Positions 51,211-62,726 of a DNA stretch of 64,000 nucleotides are shown in pieces. Positions within the stretch are counted from its first letter, which is position 1. Each line of letters opens with the position of its first letter. The stretch spans positions 1,178,001 to 1,242,000 of the forward strand of contig NW_022881625.1 of assembly GCF_003369915.1 (NCBI RefSeq). The letters run 5' to 3'. The notes below the pieces were generated by a model. It was given only the letters and a program-made list of their open reading frames with translations, did no database searches and was not told the origin of the DNA. The position numbers and the translations under genes are program-made. The stretch is from Drosophila miranda (lineage: Eukaryota > Arthropoda > Insecta > Diptera > Drosophilidae).

Positions 51211-54033
51211 CTTCTCTCTTAGTAACCTATCAGAATGTAAGAGGCTTGCGTAGTAAGCTCAGCATTCTTTTCCGGGATAGTGTTGCATTTGCTTCCCACG
51301 TTATTGTGTTTACTGAAACCTGGTTAAAGCCGGACATTCTTAGTTCCGAGGTTTTGGCAGGTCGGTACACAACTTTTAGAAAGGACCGTTCGTCTCGACG
51401 GGCAGGGGGGGTTCTAATTGCAGTGGACTCTTACTTCACGTCGGAACACTTCACAGTCCAAGTTCAACAGGAACTGGAATTCCTGTGTGTAAAACTGATT
51501 CTTCCCGCTTTCGCTATAATCATTACTTGCTCGTATATCCCACCTTCTTCGGATATTTCAATTTATGAGCAGCACTTGTCCGCTTTAACCGCTGTTTCTT
51601 CCTCGCTATCTGATAAAGATCGTATGATAGTTCTTGGTGACTTCAACTTGCCAGGAACTGTTTGGTCTTCGGTAAACGAGTCTAGTATCCTAGTGCCCAT
51701 GTCACGACATGACTTTGTTGACGGCTTGCTTGACCTATCTCAATTAAACCATGTGAAAAATTCCTTGGGTCGATTGCTTGATCTGTGCTTTGTATCGGAT
51801 CCGACCATAGTGTTGTTAACCCGAGCCCTTCCGCTCACTATACCTGAAGACGCCTACCACCCTACTTTCGAGGTGTCGCTAGATATAGGACCAACTGTAT
51901 TGGATCGGTCGAGTAGGCTGCCCGAACGTGTCCGCTGCTTTCGTAAAGCCGAGTTTGCGAAGCTTAATAACCTCATTAGGGATTTTGATTGGTCCACTTT
52001 GTACTTGTGCACTGATATCATAAAAGGCACAAACATTTTTTACAATGCTCTTGGCACATTTTATCGATTCTTGTGTCCCGCTTTCTTGTCCGACTAGATC
52101 TGGAAAACCCCCTTGGTTTACCAAAGAGTTATCCAGTCTAAAAAACTTAAAATCAAGACTTTATAAAAAATTTCAAGAAGTGGGTTCTCCTACTTCTCAC
52201 TCTCGCTATGTATTAGCTCGGTCAAACTTTTCAGTTCTTAATGCTCAATGCTATAAGAACGACCTATCTCGATGCAGGATACGTTTTTCTCAGGACCCTA
52301 AACAGTTTTACAGCTTCGTAAACAGTAAGCGTAGAACGTCCGCACACCCATCCTCGCTATCATTTTGTAATACGTCGGCAAATAATGATCAGGCAATTGC
52401 CGATCTTTTTCCCCAATTCTTCCAAACCACCTATTCTGAGGAAAGCTACTCTGGTCATCCGTACCCATACGGTTTACCGAGGTCGAACGGCATTTTCAGT
52501 CCCTTGTTAAATGAATGTTCCCTACTTCATGATCTTCGACTAGTTAAGCCGGTGTTTTCACCGGGTCCAGACGGGGTTCCAGGTTGTGTACTCAGGTACT
52601 GCGCCGAGGCTCTGTGTGGACCTTTGCTTAAACTATTCACCCTATCCATTGATTCTTCTTGCTTCCCCCCAATCTGGAAGGAATCGTTTATAATTCCTCT
52701 CCATAAAAAAGGTAGCAAGTCTGATGCAAAAAATTATAGAGGTATAGCAAAGTTATCCGCTATTCCTAAAATGTTTGAGAGGGTTTTAACTCCGCACTTG
52801 CAACATCTCTGCAAGTCACTTATATCTCCAACTCAGAATGGATTTATAAGGCGGCGATCAACCACCACGAACTTGTTAGAGTTTACCTCTTTCATTATTA
52901 AAGGCTTTCAATGTAACTTACAGACGGATGTTATTTACACCGACTTTAGTAAAGCATTCGACTCTGTAAACCATTCCCTTTTAGCGCATAAACTTGACCT
53001 TTTAGGGTTTCCGCCCAACCTCCTGAGATGGATTTCTAGCTATCTTTGTTCTAGGTCTCAAAGAGTCCTCTTCAAAAACTCCCTCTCTTTACCAGTAAAG
53101 GTTTCTTCGGGAGTACCACAAGGCAGCCATCTAGGCCCCTTACTCTTCACACTCTTTATTAATGACTTACCTTCAGTATTAACATACTCTCGAGTACTTA
53201 TGTATGCGGATGATGTTAAACTCTGTGTCCAGTACAAGGACATTTCATTTCATTCTCGCTTGCAATCCGATCTCAATAACTTTCAGTCATGGTGTTGTGC
53301 AAACTTGTTACACCTTAATGCCTCGAAATGCAAAGTTATGACATTTCATCGTTCTAGCCCTTTGTTGGCTCCCTACACCCTATTTGGTGGTTCTCTTGAG
53401 AGAATTACCCTGGTGGATGATCTGGGTGTTATGTTAGACCCCAAGTTAAAGTTTTCCGAACACATTTCTACCATGGTAAATAAGGCCATGGGCGTGCTTG
53501 GGTTTATAAAGAGGTGGTCAAAGGAATTTGACGACCCCTATATAACAAAGACTCTCTATACCTCGCTTGTTCGTCCGATCTTAGAATACGGCTCCTGTGT
53601 ATGGTGCCCTCAGTACAAAGTACACCAGGACCGTATAGAATCAGTACAGAAAAGCTTTTCACTCTTTGCTCTGCGGGGCCTTAACTGGGATGCGGGTGTA
53701 AGACTCCCATCTTACTCTAGTAGACTACTATTAGTAAACCTCCCATCCTTAGTTAACCGTAGAAAAATGCTTGGTGTGATATTTATGCACAACTTGATCA
53801 GGGGTGACATAGACAGCCCTGATCTGTTGAGCCGCATAAACTTCACGATTCCTATTAGACTGACTAGAAATTTTATACCGTTGTTCCTTCCACTTTGTAG
53901 ATCGAATTATTCCTTGCATGAACCGTTTAGGGTCTTATGCTCGGATTATAATTCCCTCTACCATATTATATCCACCACTAATTCTCTTCCTCTTATTAAA
54001 TTATTAATCCTTACACACCTTTCTATTAATTAG
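51210..54033 (+). pseudogene. CR1-like ORF2, endonuclease and RT (copy 1)
   Basis: Endonuclease from YQNVRGLRSKL (VFTETWLKP, RRAGGVLIAV, VLGDFNLPG); RT with PLHKKGSK, YTDFSKAFDSVNH, SSGVPQGSHLGPLLF and VLMYADDVKL. A one-base insertion in a T-run near 52070 shifts endonuclease and RT into different frames. RT itself is open to 54033. Confidence 0.88.
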
Positions 54034-54660
54034 TAACTGTAGTGGTATTTGTACTTTGATTGCATGCTTAGTTTCTTAGTAAGTTTAGTACTAATTTTCC
54101 TCGAATGTTAGTCTAATAGCTATCTTTCTTGCATGTTCGCGTTTGGTTCGGCTACGCACCGCGCGTCATGCGGCAGCGCCCCTCGGTCGGTTGGGCGGGA
54201 GGAGGGCTGCGTTTTGCCTGGGATCCGCGCGTAACAGCCTTCTGCTGGTGTCACACGGGCCACTTGACGGTGCAGTAACTGCATCGCCTCTTGAAAGATG
54301 CAGTCATTCCTTTAACAGGACCATAGGGCACTCTGAATGCCATGGCACTGGATCCGGCCACCAACTAAGGACGATGGCGGACACGACACACATAACTCGA
54401 ACGGCACAGGTCCGGCCGCCCAAGTGTAATGTGTGTTTGTGTGTGTGTGTCTGTTTTTGGCTATTCTAGCAATCACCAACGCACTGCATTCGATTTGAAT
54501 TTGTCTGGCCGTATGATTTTGCAAGTGTGTATGGCAGCATTTTTATTCGTTTATGTTTTATTTAATGGCTTTGATGGCGGCAGCGTCCGTTGTTCATTTT
54601 TGTTGTGGCATGCGAGTGATATGCATACCTGCCCCGTATGATAAAGATTTTCGCCGTAAT

Positions 54661-55379
54661 GTTTAGCCCGATAGTGTCCCGTGAGTGCTATCCGGCGATT
54701 GCCTAAGCGCTCTCGGCGATACGCGTCGGTACCCCCGACCCCCGTAGTAATTCTTAGTTCGACAGCGTCCCGTAAGTGCTATCCGGCGATTGCCTAGGCA
54801 TTCTCGGCGATGCCTGTCGATATCCCCGACCCCCGTAGTAATTCTTAGTTCGGCGGCGTCCCGTAAGTGCTATCCGGCGATTGCCTAGGCATTCTCGGCG
54901 ATACTTGTCGGTATTTCCGCATAGCAAAGTTCCCCTTTCCGCGTCGTAGTAATTCTTAGGCTGACAGGGTCCCGTAAGTACCGTCCGGCGATAGCCTAGG
55001 TACTCTCGGCGATACTTGTCGGTATTCCCGCATAGCATAGTCCCCCTTTCCGCTTCGTAGTAGCTCTCAGGCCGGCGGGGTCCCGTAAGTACCGTCCGGC
55101 GATAGCCTAGGTACTCTCGGCGATACTTGCCGGTATTTCCGCATAGCAAAGTCCCCTTTCCGCGTCGTAGTAATTCTTAGGCCGACACGGTCCCGTAAGT
55201 ACCGTCCGGCGATAGCCTAGGTACTCTCGGCGATACTTGCCGGTATTTCCGCATAGCATAGTCCCCCTTTCCGCTTCGTAGTAACTCTCAGGCCGGCGGG
55301 GTCCCGTAAGTACTGTCCGGCGATAGCCTAGGTACTCTCGGCGACACCTGTCGGTATTATCGCATAGTAAAGACCTCCG
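54661..55379. repeat. 111-bp-type tandem array next to CR1 copy 2
   Basis: About seven units. Same structure as 49445-50063. Confidence 0.85.
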
Positions 55380-55516
55380 TATTGATTCTGAGTTCGGTGG
55401 GGAACCGCTCTCCACTCTGCTCTCTTTTTTTTACCAATTCCGCTTTTAGCGTTGTCTGGCACATTGGTCTGATACCAATTTGTTTTGCAAATAATAGTAT
55501 ATAAATAAATAATAAA

Positions 55517-56526
55517 ATGGAATACGCTGTGGTCTGTGCCAAAAAAAGCTGTAAGAAGCAGATCACCCACGATCAGCCGAATGTCCCCTGCTGGCTCTGC
55601 GACAGCGTAGTGCACGCAAAATGCGCTGGATTTTCTGGCCTCGTGAGTGATGCTATAGCCAAACGTAATGGCTTGCATTACAGTTGCGAGGCATGCCGTG
55701 CGGTGGAGAAAGACATGGTGGCTTTCATGAGGCAGACGCGTAGTGGCTTTAAGGAGCTGACCGTTGGTTTTAAAAACCAATACGATCGGCTTCTAGCCAT
55801 GGAGGCTCAGTTTAGCGGTTTAAAACTGCTGAATAAGTCTCCGAGGCGCAAAAAGGTCACTCCGCGGGATCTGCAATTGCCAACCGTCACTCAGCCGTGC
55901 GCCGCCGAAAAACTGACTCCGACCACTCCAAGTGTGCAGCAGTTGATCTCGTTTGCCACTCCAAGGGCAACGACAGCTGCTGGCGATGCAGATTCGGTAG
56001 CCGAATTCATCGCCTCGGAGAATGTGCAGCCAAGTACGTCTGCAGCGTCCGTGTCCGTGGTGTCCGCAAGTTCGCTAGTTGTCCCGTCTACCCCGATCCC
56101 ACCAGTAAATAGACGTTCCGGACCTCCGGATATTGCCACCACAGGTACTAGGCCTGTGGTGACTAAACCACTGGTGGGAGTCCCACCAAAACGACAAGTT
56201 TTTGTTTCACGGCCCCTGACCTCACATCTAATGATGTAATTGCTTTTATTCAAAGCAAAATAAAAGCCGTGGGGTTAAAGGTGGAGAAATTTAACTTCTC
56301 TTATGCCAGGGAGATAGCCTCGTTTAAGATAAGCATCTCCCCAACTCAATTTGACACCATTTGCTCCGCCAAATTTTGGCCGGAGCATTTGGTGGTGAAG
56401 GAGTTTAAGGCTAAGAAGAAGAATAGGCCCCCCATATCCCTTCCAAATCTTTCCAGTGTGCCACCCTCAACCTCAACTTCCTCTTCCTCAACTTCCCGTC
56501 TTGCTTCCACCTTTCCAAAAAACTAA
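55517..56526 (+). pseudogene. CR1-like ORF1 (copy 2)
   Basis: Open for 240 codons to 56239, lacking the copy 1 stop, then shifted by one base before the conserved C-terminal part (56269-56526). Confidence 0.8.
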
Positions 56527-59349
56527 CTTCTCTCTTAGTAACCTATCAGAATGTAAGAGGCTTGCGTAGTAAGCTCAGCATTCTTTTCCGGGATAGTGTT
56601 GCATTTGCTTCCCACGTTATTGTGTTTACTGAAACCTGGTTAAAGCCGGACATTCTTAGTTCCGAGGTTTTGGCAGGTCGGTACACAACTTTTAGAAAGG
56701 ACCGTTCGTCTCGACGGGCAGGGGGGGTTCTAATTGCAGTGGACTCTTACTTCACGTCGGAACACTTCACAGTCCAAGTTCAACAGGAACTGGAATTCCT
56801 GTGTGTAAAACTGATTCTTCCCGCTTTCGCTATAATCATTACTTGCTCGTATATCCCACCTTCTTCGGATATTTCAATTTATGAGCAGCACTTGTCCGCT
56901 TTAACCGCTGTTTCTTCCTCGCTATCTGATAAAGATCGTATGATAGTTCTTGGTGACTTCAACTTGCCAGGAACTGTTTGGTCTTCGGTAAACGAGTCTA
57001 GTATCCTAGTGCCCATGTCACGACATGACTTTGTTGACGGCTTGCTTGACCTATCTCAAGTAAACCATGTGAAAAATTCCTTGGGTCGATTGCTTGATCT
57101 GTGCTTTGTATCGGATCCGACCATAGTGTTGTTAACCCGAGCCCTTCCGCTCACTATACCTGAAGACGCCTACCACCCTACTTTCGAGGTGTCGCTAGAT
57201 ATAGGACCAACTGTATTGGATCGGTCGAGTAGGCTGCCCGAACGTGTCCGCTGCTTTCGTAAAGCCGAGTTTGCGAAGCTTAATAACCTCATTAGGGATT
57301 TTGATTGGTCCGCTTTGTACTTGTGCACTGATATCATAAAAGGCACAAACATTTTTTACAATGCTCTTGGCACATTTTATCGATTCTTGTGTCCCGCTTT
57401 CTTGTCCGACTAGATCTGGAAAACCCCCTTGGTTTACCAAAGAGTTATCCAGTCTAAAAAACTTAAAATCAAGACTTTATAAAAAATATCAAGAAGTGGG
57501 TTCTCCTACTTCTCACTCTCGCTATGTATTAGCTCGGTCAAACTTTTCAGTTCTTAATGCTCAATGCTATAAGAACTACCTATCTCGATGCAGGATACGT
57601 TTTTCTCAGGACCCTAAACAGTTTTACAGCTTCGTAAACAGTAAGCGTAGAACGTCCGCACACCCATCCTCGCTATCATTTTGTAATACGTCGGCAAATA
57701 ATGATCAGGCAATTGCCGATCTTTTTGCCCAATTCTTCCAAACCACCTATTCTGAGGAAAGCTACTCTGGTCATCCGTACCCATACGGTTTACCGAGGTC
57801 GAACGGCATTTTCAGTCCCTTGTTAAATGAATGTTCCCTACTTCATGATCTTCGACTAGTTAAGCCGGTGTTTTCACCGGGTCCAGACGGGGTTCCAGGT
57901 TGTGTACTCAGGTACTGCGCCGAGGCTCTGTGTGGACCTTTGCTTAAACTATTCACCCTATCCATTGATTCTTCTTGCTTCCCCCCAATCTGGAAGGAAT
58001 CGTTTATAATTCCTCTCCATAAAAAAGGTAGCAAGTCTGATGCAAAAAATTTTAGAGGTATAGCAAAGTTATCCGCTATTCCTAAAATGTTTGAGAGGGT
58101 TTTAACTCCGCACTTGCAACATCTCTGCAAGTCACTTATATCTCCAACTCAGAATGGATTTATAAGGCGGCGATCAACCACCACGAACTTGTTAGAGTTT
58201 ACCTCTTTCATTATTAAAGGCTTTCAATGTAACTTACAGACGGATGTTATTTACACCGACTTTAGTAAAGCATTCGACTCTGTAAACCATTCCCTTTTAG
58301 CGCATAAACTTGACCTTTTAGGGTTTCCGCCCAACCTCCTGAGATGGATTTCTAGCTATCTTTGTTCTAGGTCTCAAAGAGTCCTCTTCAAAAACTCCCT
58401 CTCTTTACCAGTAAAGGTTTCTTCGGGAGTACCACAAGGCAGCCATCTAGGCCCCTTACTCTTCACACTCTTTATTAATGACTTACCTTCAGTATTAACA
58501 TACTCTCGAGTACTTATGTATGCGGATGATGTTAAACTCTGTGTCCAGTACAAGGACATTTCATTTCATTCTCGCTTGCAATCCGATCTCAATAACTTTC
58601 AGTCATGGTGTTGTGCAAACTTGTTACACCTTAATGCCTCGAAATGCAAAGTTATGACATTTCATCGTTCTAGCCCTTTGTTGGCTCCCTACACCCTATT
58701 TGGTGGTTCTCTTGAGAGAATTACCCTGGTGGATGATCTGGGTGTTATGTTAGACCCCAAGTTAAAGTTTTCCGAACACATTTCTACCATGGTAAATAAG
58801 GCCATGGGCGTGCTTGGGTTTATATAGAGGTGGTCAAAGGAATTTGACGACCCCTATATAACAAAGACTCTCTATACCTCGCTTGTTCGTCCGATCTTAG
58901 AATACGGCTCCTGTGTATGGTGCCCTCAGTACAAAGTACACCAGGACCGTATAGAATCAGTACAGAAATACTTTTTACTCTTTGCTCTGCGGGGCCTTAA
59001 CTGGGATGCGGGTGTAAGACTCCCATCTTACTCTAGTAGACTACTATTAGTAAACCTCCCATCCTTAGTTAACCGTAGAAAAATGCTTGGTGTGATATTT
59101 ATGCACAACTTGATCAGGGGTGACATAGACAGCCCTGATCTGTTGAGCCGCATAAACTTCACGATTCCTATTAGACTGACTAGAAATTTTATACCGTTGT
59201 TCCTTCCACTTTGTAGATCGAATTATTCCTTGCATGAACCGTTTAGGGTCTTATGCTCGGATTATAATTCCCTCTTCCATATTATATCCACCACTAATTC
59301 TCTTCCTCTTATTAAATTATTAATCCTTACACACCTTTCTATTAATTAG
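56526..59349 (+). pseudogene. CR1-like ORF2 (copy 2)
   Basis: Same domain order and T-run frameshift as copy 1. In addition, TAG at 58825-58827 replaces a lysine (GFIKRW in copy 1) downstream of the YADD motif. The C-terminal part is open again at 59083-59349. Confidence 0.88.
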
Positions 59350-59444
59350 TAACTGTAGTGGTATTTGTACTTTGATTGCATGCTTAGTTTCTTAGTAAGT
59401 TTAGTACTAATTTTCCTCGAATGTTAGTCTAATAGCTATCTTTC

Positions 59445-59636
59445 TTGCATGTTTGGTTCGGCTACGCACCGCGCGTCATGCGGCAGCGCCCCTCGGTCGG
59501 TTGGGCGGGAGGAGGGCTGCGTTTTGCCTGGGATCCGCGCGTAACAGCCTTCTGCTGGTGTCACACGGGCCACTTGACGGTGCAGTAACTGCATCGCCTC
59601 TTGAAAGATGCAGTCATTGCATGTCAACGTCCACAA
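59445..59636. other. Flank after CR1 copy 2
   Basis: GC-rich stretch also present at 54136-54308 after copy 1. At ~59637 the sequence rejoins the macrosatellite (AAGGCGCTATTCGGCGAT versus AAGGCGCTATTTGGCGAT at 40125). Confidence 0.5.
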
Positions 59637-61690
59637 TAAAGGCGCTATTCGGCGATAACCGGAGTGTTCTCGGTGAAACCAACTGCCCCGTCCCACGCTA
59701 CGATCGCCCCCGTCCGCGGGACTGCGGCCCCGTCCCCCATCGTCGGTCCGAAATACGGAGTCCCGGCAAATTATAAATATTGCTGTAATTTCGACCCTGG
59801 AGTAGACTGAGATATGTACCCCAGCCCAGGATCGCTTCCTTACAAAAGTTAAGGTAACACTAGACTTAACATTAACATGTGTTTTCTTTTACAATGGATT
59901 GCGTCTTTTCAGTCCGTTCCCGTCCTCGGAGCGGGCTTCATATAAGTGGCGGCGCAAGGCTGATCCTCATATCAGTATCAGCATAGGCCCTGTAGTTGGA
60001 TGGGTGCGTACCGCCGCAACTTTGGCATTTAGCTGGGTGCGGTGGACGAAACCACCGCACTTTACACAGACGAAGCCGCGTTGACAGAAGTTGTTAAACC
60101 GCCGCAATTTTCGCATTTAGCTGGGTGCGGTGGACGAAACCACCGCACTTTACACAGGCGAAGCCGCGTTGACAGTAGTTGTGTGTGGTTTAAGAAATCT
60201 TTGTGTTTTATGATTCTCTTTGTGGTTTGTGATTTGAATATATGTTTAGTGGCGCACAGAATTTTAATTTACATTGGCGAGAAAGAGGAAATAAAGCTTG
60301 TCGGTAGTGGTTGGGAAGGGGAATGTGAATGTGTGTGGGGCGAGTTGGGAAAATGGCTGCTTGGCTTGGCGTCGGCATTTTAATGTATTCCTTATTGGCG
60401 TTAATTACGAATTTTTAACAGTTTAGTTGGGTGGCAAACAAGTTAAGGGGCTCGTTAGTCGCCCGACGTGTCATACCGCGTACAAAAGTGGCCGTGTGTC
60501 CATGGCTGGCCAGCATTTCGGTGATGTATTGAGTCTCAATACCCACGCTACAAGGAGTGGAAACAGCAGCCGAGAGAGAGAGCGATCCCAATACCCACGC
60601 TACACGAAGGAGAAGCAGCAGCCAGAACAAGAGCCACGAAGAGGGGAATAGTCGGATCTCTCCCTCTCCGACCAGTGACGCCGATGTGATCAACAACTCT
60701 CCCCGGCCAGCCGAAGCCAACGCCTACAAGGGAGACCGAGAGAGAGGCCGCCGTCGCGAAACTGAGAGAGAGTTTTTCATTTAAAACAATGGGGGAGCAA
60801 CACCGGAACCAGATCCCACAGGAACCACGACGAGCATCACTAGCATTAATACCGACGTCACACGAAGGGGAAATCGCAGCCAAGAGAGAGCCAGGGCTGG
60901 AGCGATCCCATACCTTTGTCACACGAAGGGAAATGGTAGCCGAGAGCGATCCCAATACCCACGCTACAAGGAGGGAAACAGCAGCCGAGGAACTCCAGCG
61001 CCACCGCTCCTATACGCCATCTACTTATTTGTATATGTACTAAATTCAAATAATACATGCCATATTTTACATTTTACATGTAGTTGCAGTGTTTTTGGCT
61101 GAACAATGGGAAGGTAACACTAGTTACAGTAGTGGTAGGTATTCGGTATTTTTTTATGCAAGTATTTTGAGTAAAGAAAGTTAAGGTAACACTAGACTTA
61201 ACATTAACATGTGTTTTCTTTTACAATGGATTGCGTCTTTTCAGTCCGTTCCCGTCCTCGTAGCGGGCTTCATATAAGTGGCGGCGCAAGGCTGATCCTC
61301 ATATCAGCATCAGCATAGGCCCTGTAGTTGGATGGGTGCGTACCGCCGCAACTTTGGCATTTAGCTGGGTGCGGTGGACGAAACCACCGCACATTACACA
61401 GACGAAGCCGCGTTGACAGAAGTTGTTAAACCGCCGCAACTTTGGCATTTAGCTGGGTGCGGTGGACGAAGCCACCGCACTTTACACAGACGAAGCCGCG
61501 TTGACAGAAGTTGTTAAACCGCCGCAATTTTCGCATTTAGCTGGGTGCGGTGGACGAAACCACCGCACTTTACACAGGCGAAGCCGCGTTGACAGTAGTT
61601 GTGTGTGGTTTAAGAAATCTTTGTGTTTTATGATTCTCTTTGTGGTTTGTGATTTGAATATATGTTTAGTGGCGCACAGAATTTTATCCT
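59637..61690. repeat. Macrosatellite units U4 and U5 (partial)
   Basis: Same order as U1/U2 without the left array: GC-rich stretch, 88-bp units (60010-60185 two units; 61343-61606 three units), gag fragment, GA-rich repeats. U5 breaks off at ~61687 into the Mdr65 block. Confidence 0.85.
60415..60540 (-). pseudogene. gag-domain fragment, U4 copy
   Basis: Same fragment as 40805-40930. Confidence 0.6.
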
Positions 61691-61825
61691 TGAGAGGATA
61701 ACTCTTGTTTTGTTCTCTTTCCTAGATGATAATATCGTATCAGTGGTTCTGGAAGGGGGTGCTTAAACCTACGACGAAAGCTATAATCCAGTGGATGGGT
61801 CGGAATAGGTGTCCTGTTCCTCCGC

Positions 61826-62421
61826 TCAGACATAGACCTCTTCTGTCTTGGCCTCGGGACTGTGTATGGCGAGGGTTGTGGTAGCACTCGTGGCCGTTGC
61901 CGTTGCCGTGGCGCCGCTCTGGGGCAGGGCGATCGTGCCACCGGATGAAGAGTTGTCCACTGTATCCACTGTGGGGGCTCCTGCCGAACGCAACGAGGAG
62001 CGCACTGTGGGGTCCTGCAGGTTGAAGCTCAGACTGAAGCTGTTGTTCCGCGAAATGTTGCCGTTCAGGGGCTTCACGGACAGGAGGGTCGTGGTGGTGA
62101 TGCCGCCGCCGCCGCCCGCACCCGGCCCCACGGTCATGCCGTTGCTGGAGCCACTGTTGCTGTAGCCGTCCTGCTCCTGGGCCAGGTCCACGATGGACAG
62201 GGACGAGGGGAAGCGCTGAATGGAGAGCGAGACGGGGATCGTGGTGATGACGTCATTGGGCTCGTAGCCACTGGCCGTTGTCGTAATGGTCGGCAGCTGG
62301 GCGTTCGCCGCGATGGGAAGGATGCTCAGGGTCCCCGTGGGAATGGTGTACCCGCCGCCGCTGCTGTTGGCCATCGTGAAGGGAAACGACAGCGTGGTGA
62401 TGTTCGTGGCAGCGGAGAGGG
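61826..62421 (-). CDS. Unidentified terminal exon ending in EEVYV (copy B)
   Basis: Copy of 45032-45639. The frame is intact despite a 12-nt in-frame deletion (…LNGNISRNN against …LNGSGNGNISRNN) and substitutions in the Ala/Thr-rich part. It follows the same acceptor. See copy A for phase and family. Confidence 0.5.
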
Positions 62422-62507
62422 CTACGGAATCGAGAATCGAAGGGAGAGAGATTGTGGTTGGAGTATCTGAATCTGCATCTGCGGGAGTATCTGTGCCCGG
62501 TACTCAC

Positions 62508-62726
62508 TGCTGTGAACTCGCTGTAAATGATGACCACTGCGGGCAGGGTCAACGCCTTGACGCAGCACATGACGAATCCAAAGAAGAGCCACGCGATCTC
62601 CCCGCAGGTGGAGAAGCGGAAGAGCTGCAGGAAGCCGATCGGCTGTGTGGGCTCCAGTCCTGCGGCCACCGGCGCCTCATCCAGGGACTTGCCATCGGTT
62701 GTCGTCGTGCCAGAAGCCTCGTCCAT
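62508..62726 (-). pseudogene. Mdr65: Mdr65-like first exon (copy B)
   Basis: 73 codons, differing from copy A at about one residue (GFVMCC for GFLMCC), with the same donor GTGAGT. The rest of the transporter is absent here too. Confidence 0.75.

Larger units (their letters stand above)
50087..54130 (+). mobile_element. CR1-like non-LTR retrotransposon, copy 1
   Basis: Begins just after the array at AACCGCTCTCC and ends near CTTTCTTGCATG. ORF1 with a PHD-like zinc finger, ORF2 with endonuclease and RT but no RNase H, and no poly-A. These features fit the CR1 clade (DMCR1A in flies). Shared frameshifts with copy 2 show it was already dead when duplicated. Confidence 0.8.
55403..59444 (+). mobile_element. 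CR1-like non-LTR retrotransposon, copy 2
   Basis: About 99% identical by eye to copy 1. Both share the ORF1 and ORF2 frameshifts. Confidence 0.8.
49111..59616. repeat. Direct segmental duplication, ~5.2-5.3 kb per copy
   Basis: AGGACCATAGGGCACTCTG starts copy 1 at 49111 and copy 2 at 54318. Each copy contains the repeat core, the 111-bp array and a CR1-like element. Copy 2 has about one more array unit. Confidence 0.85.
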
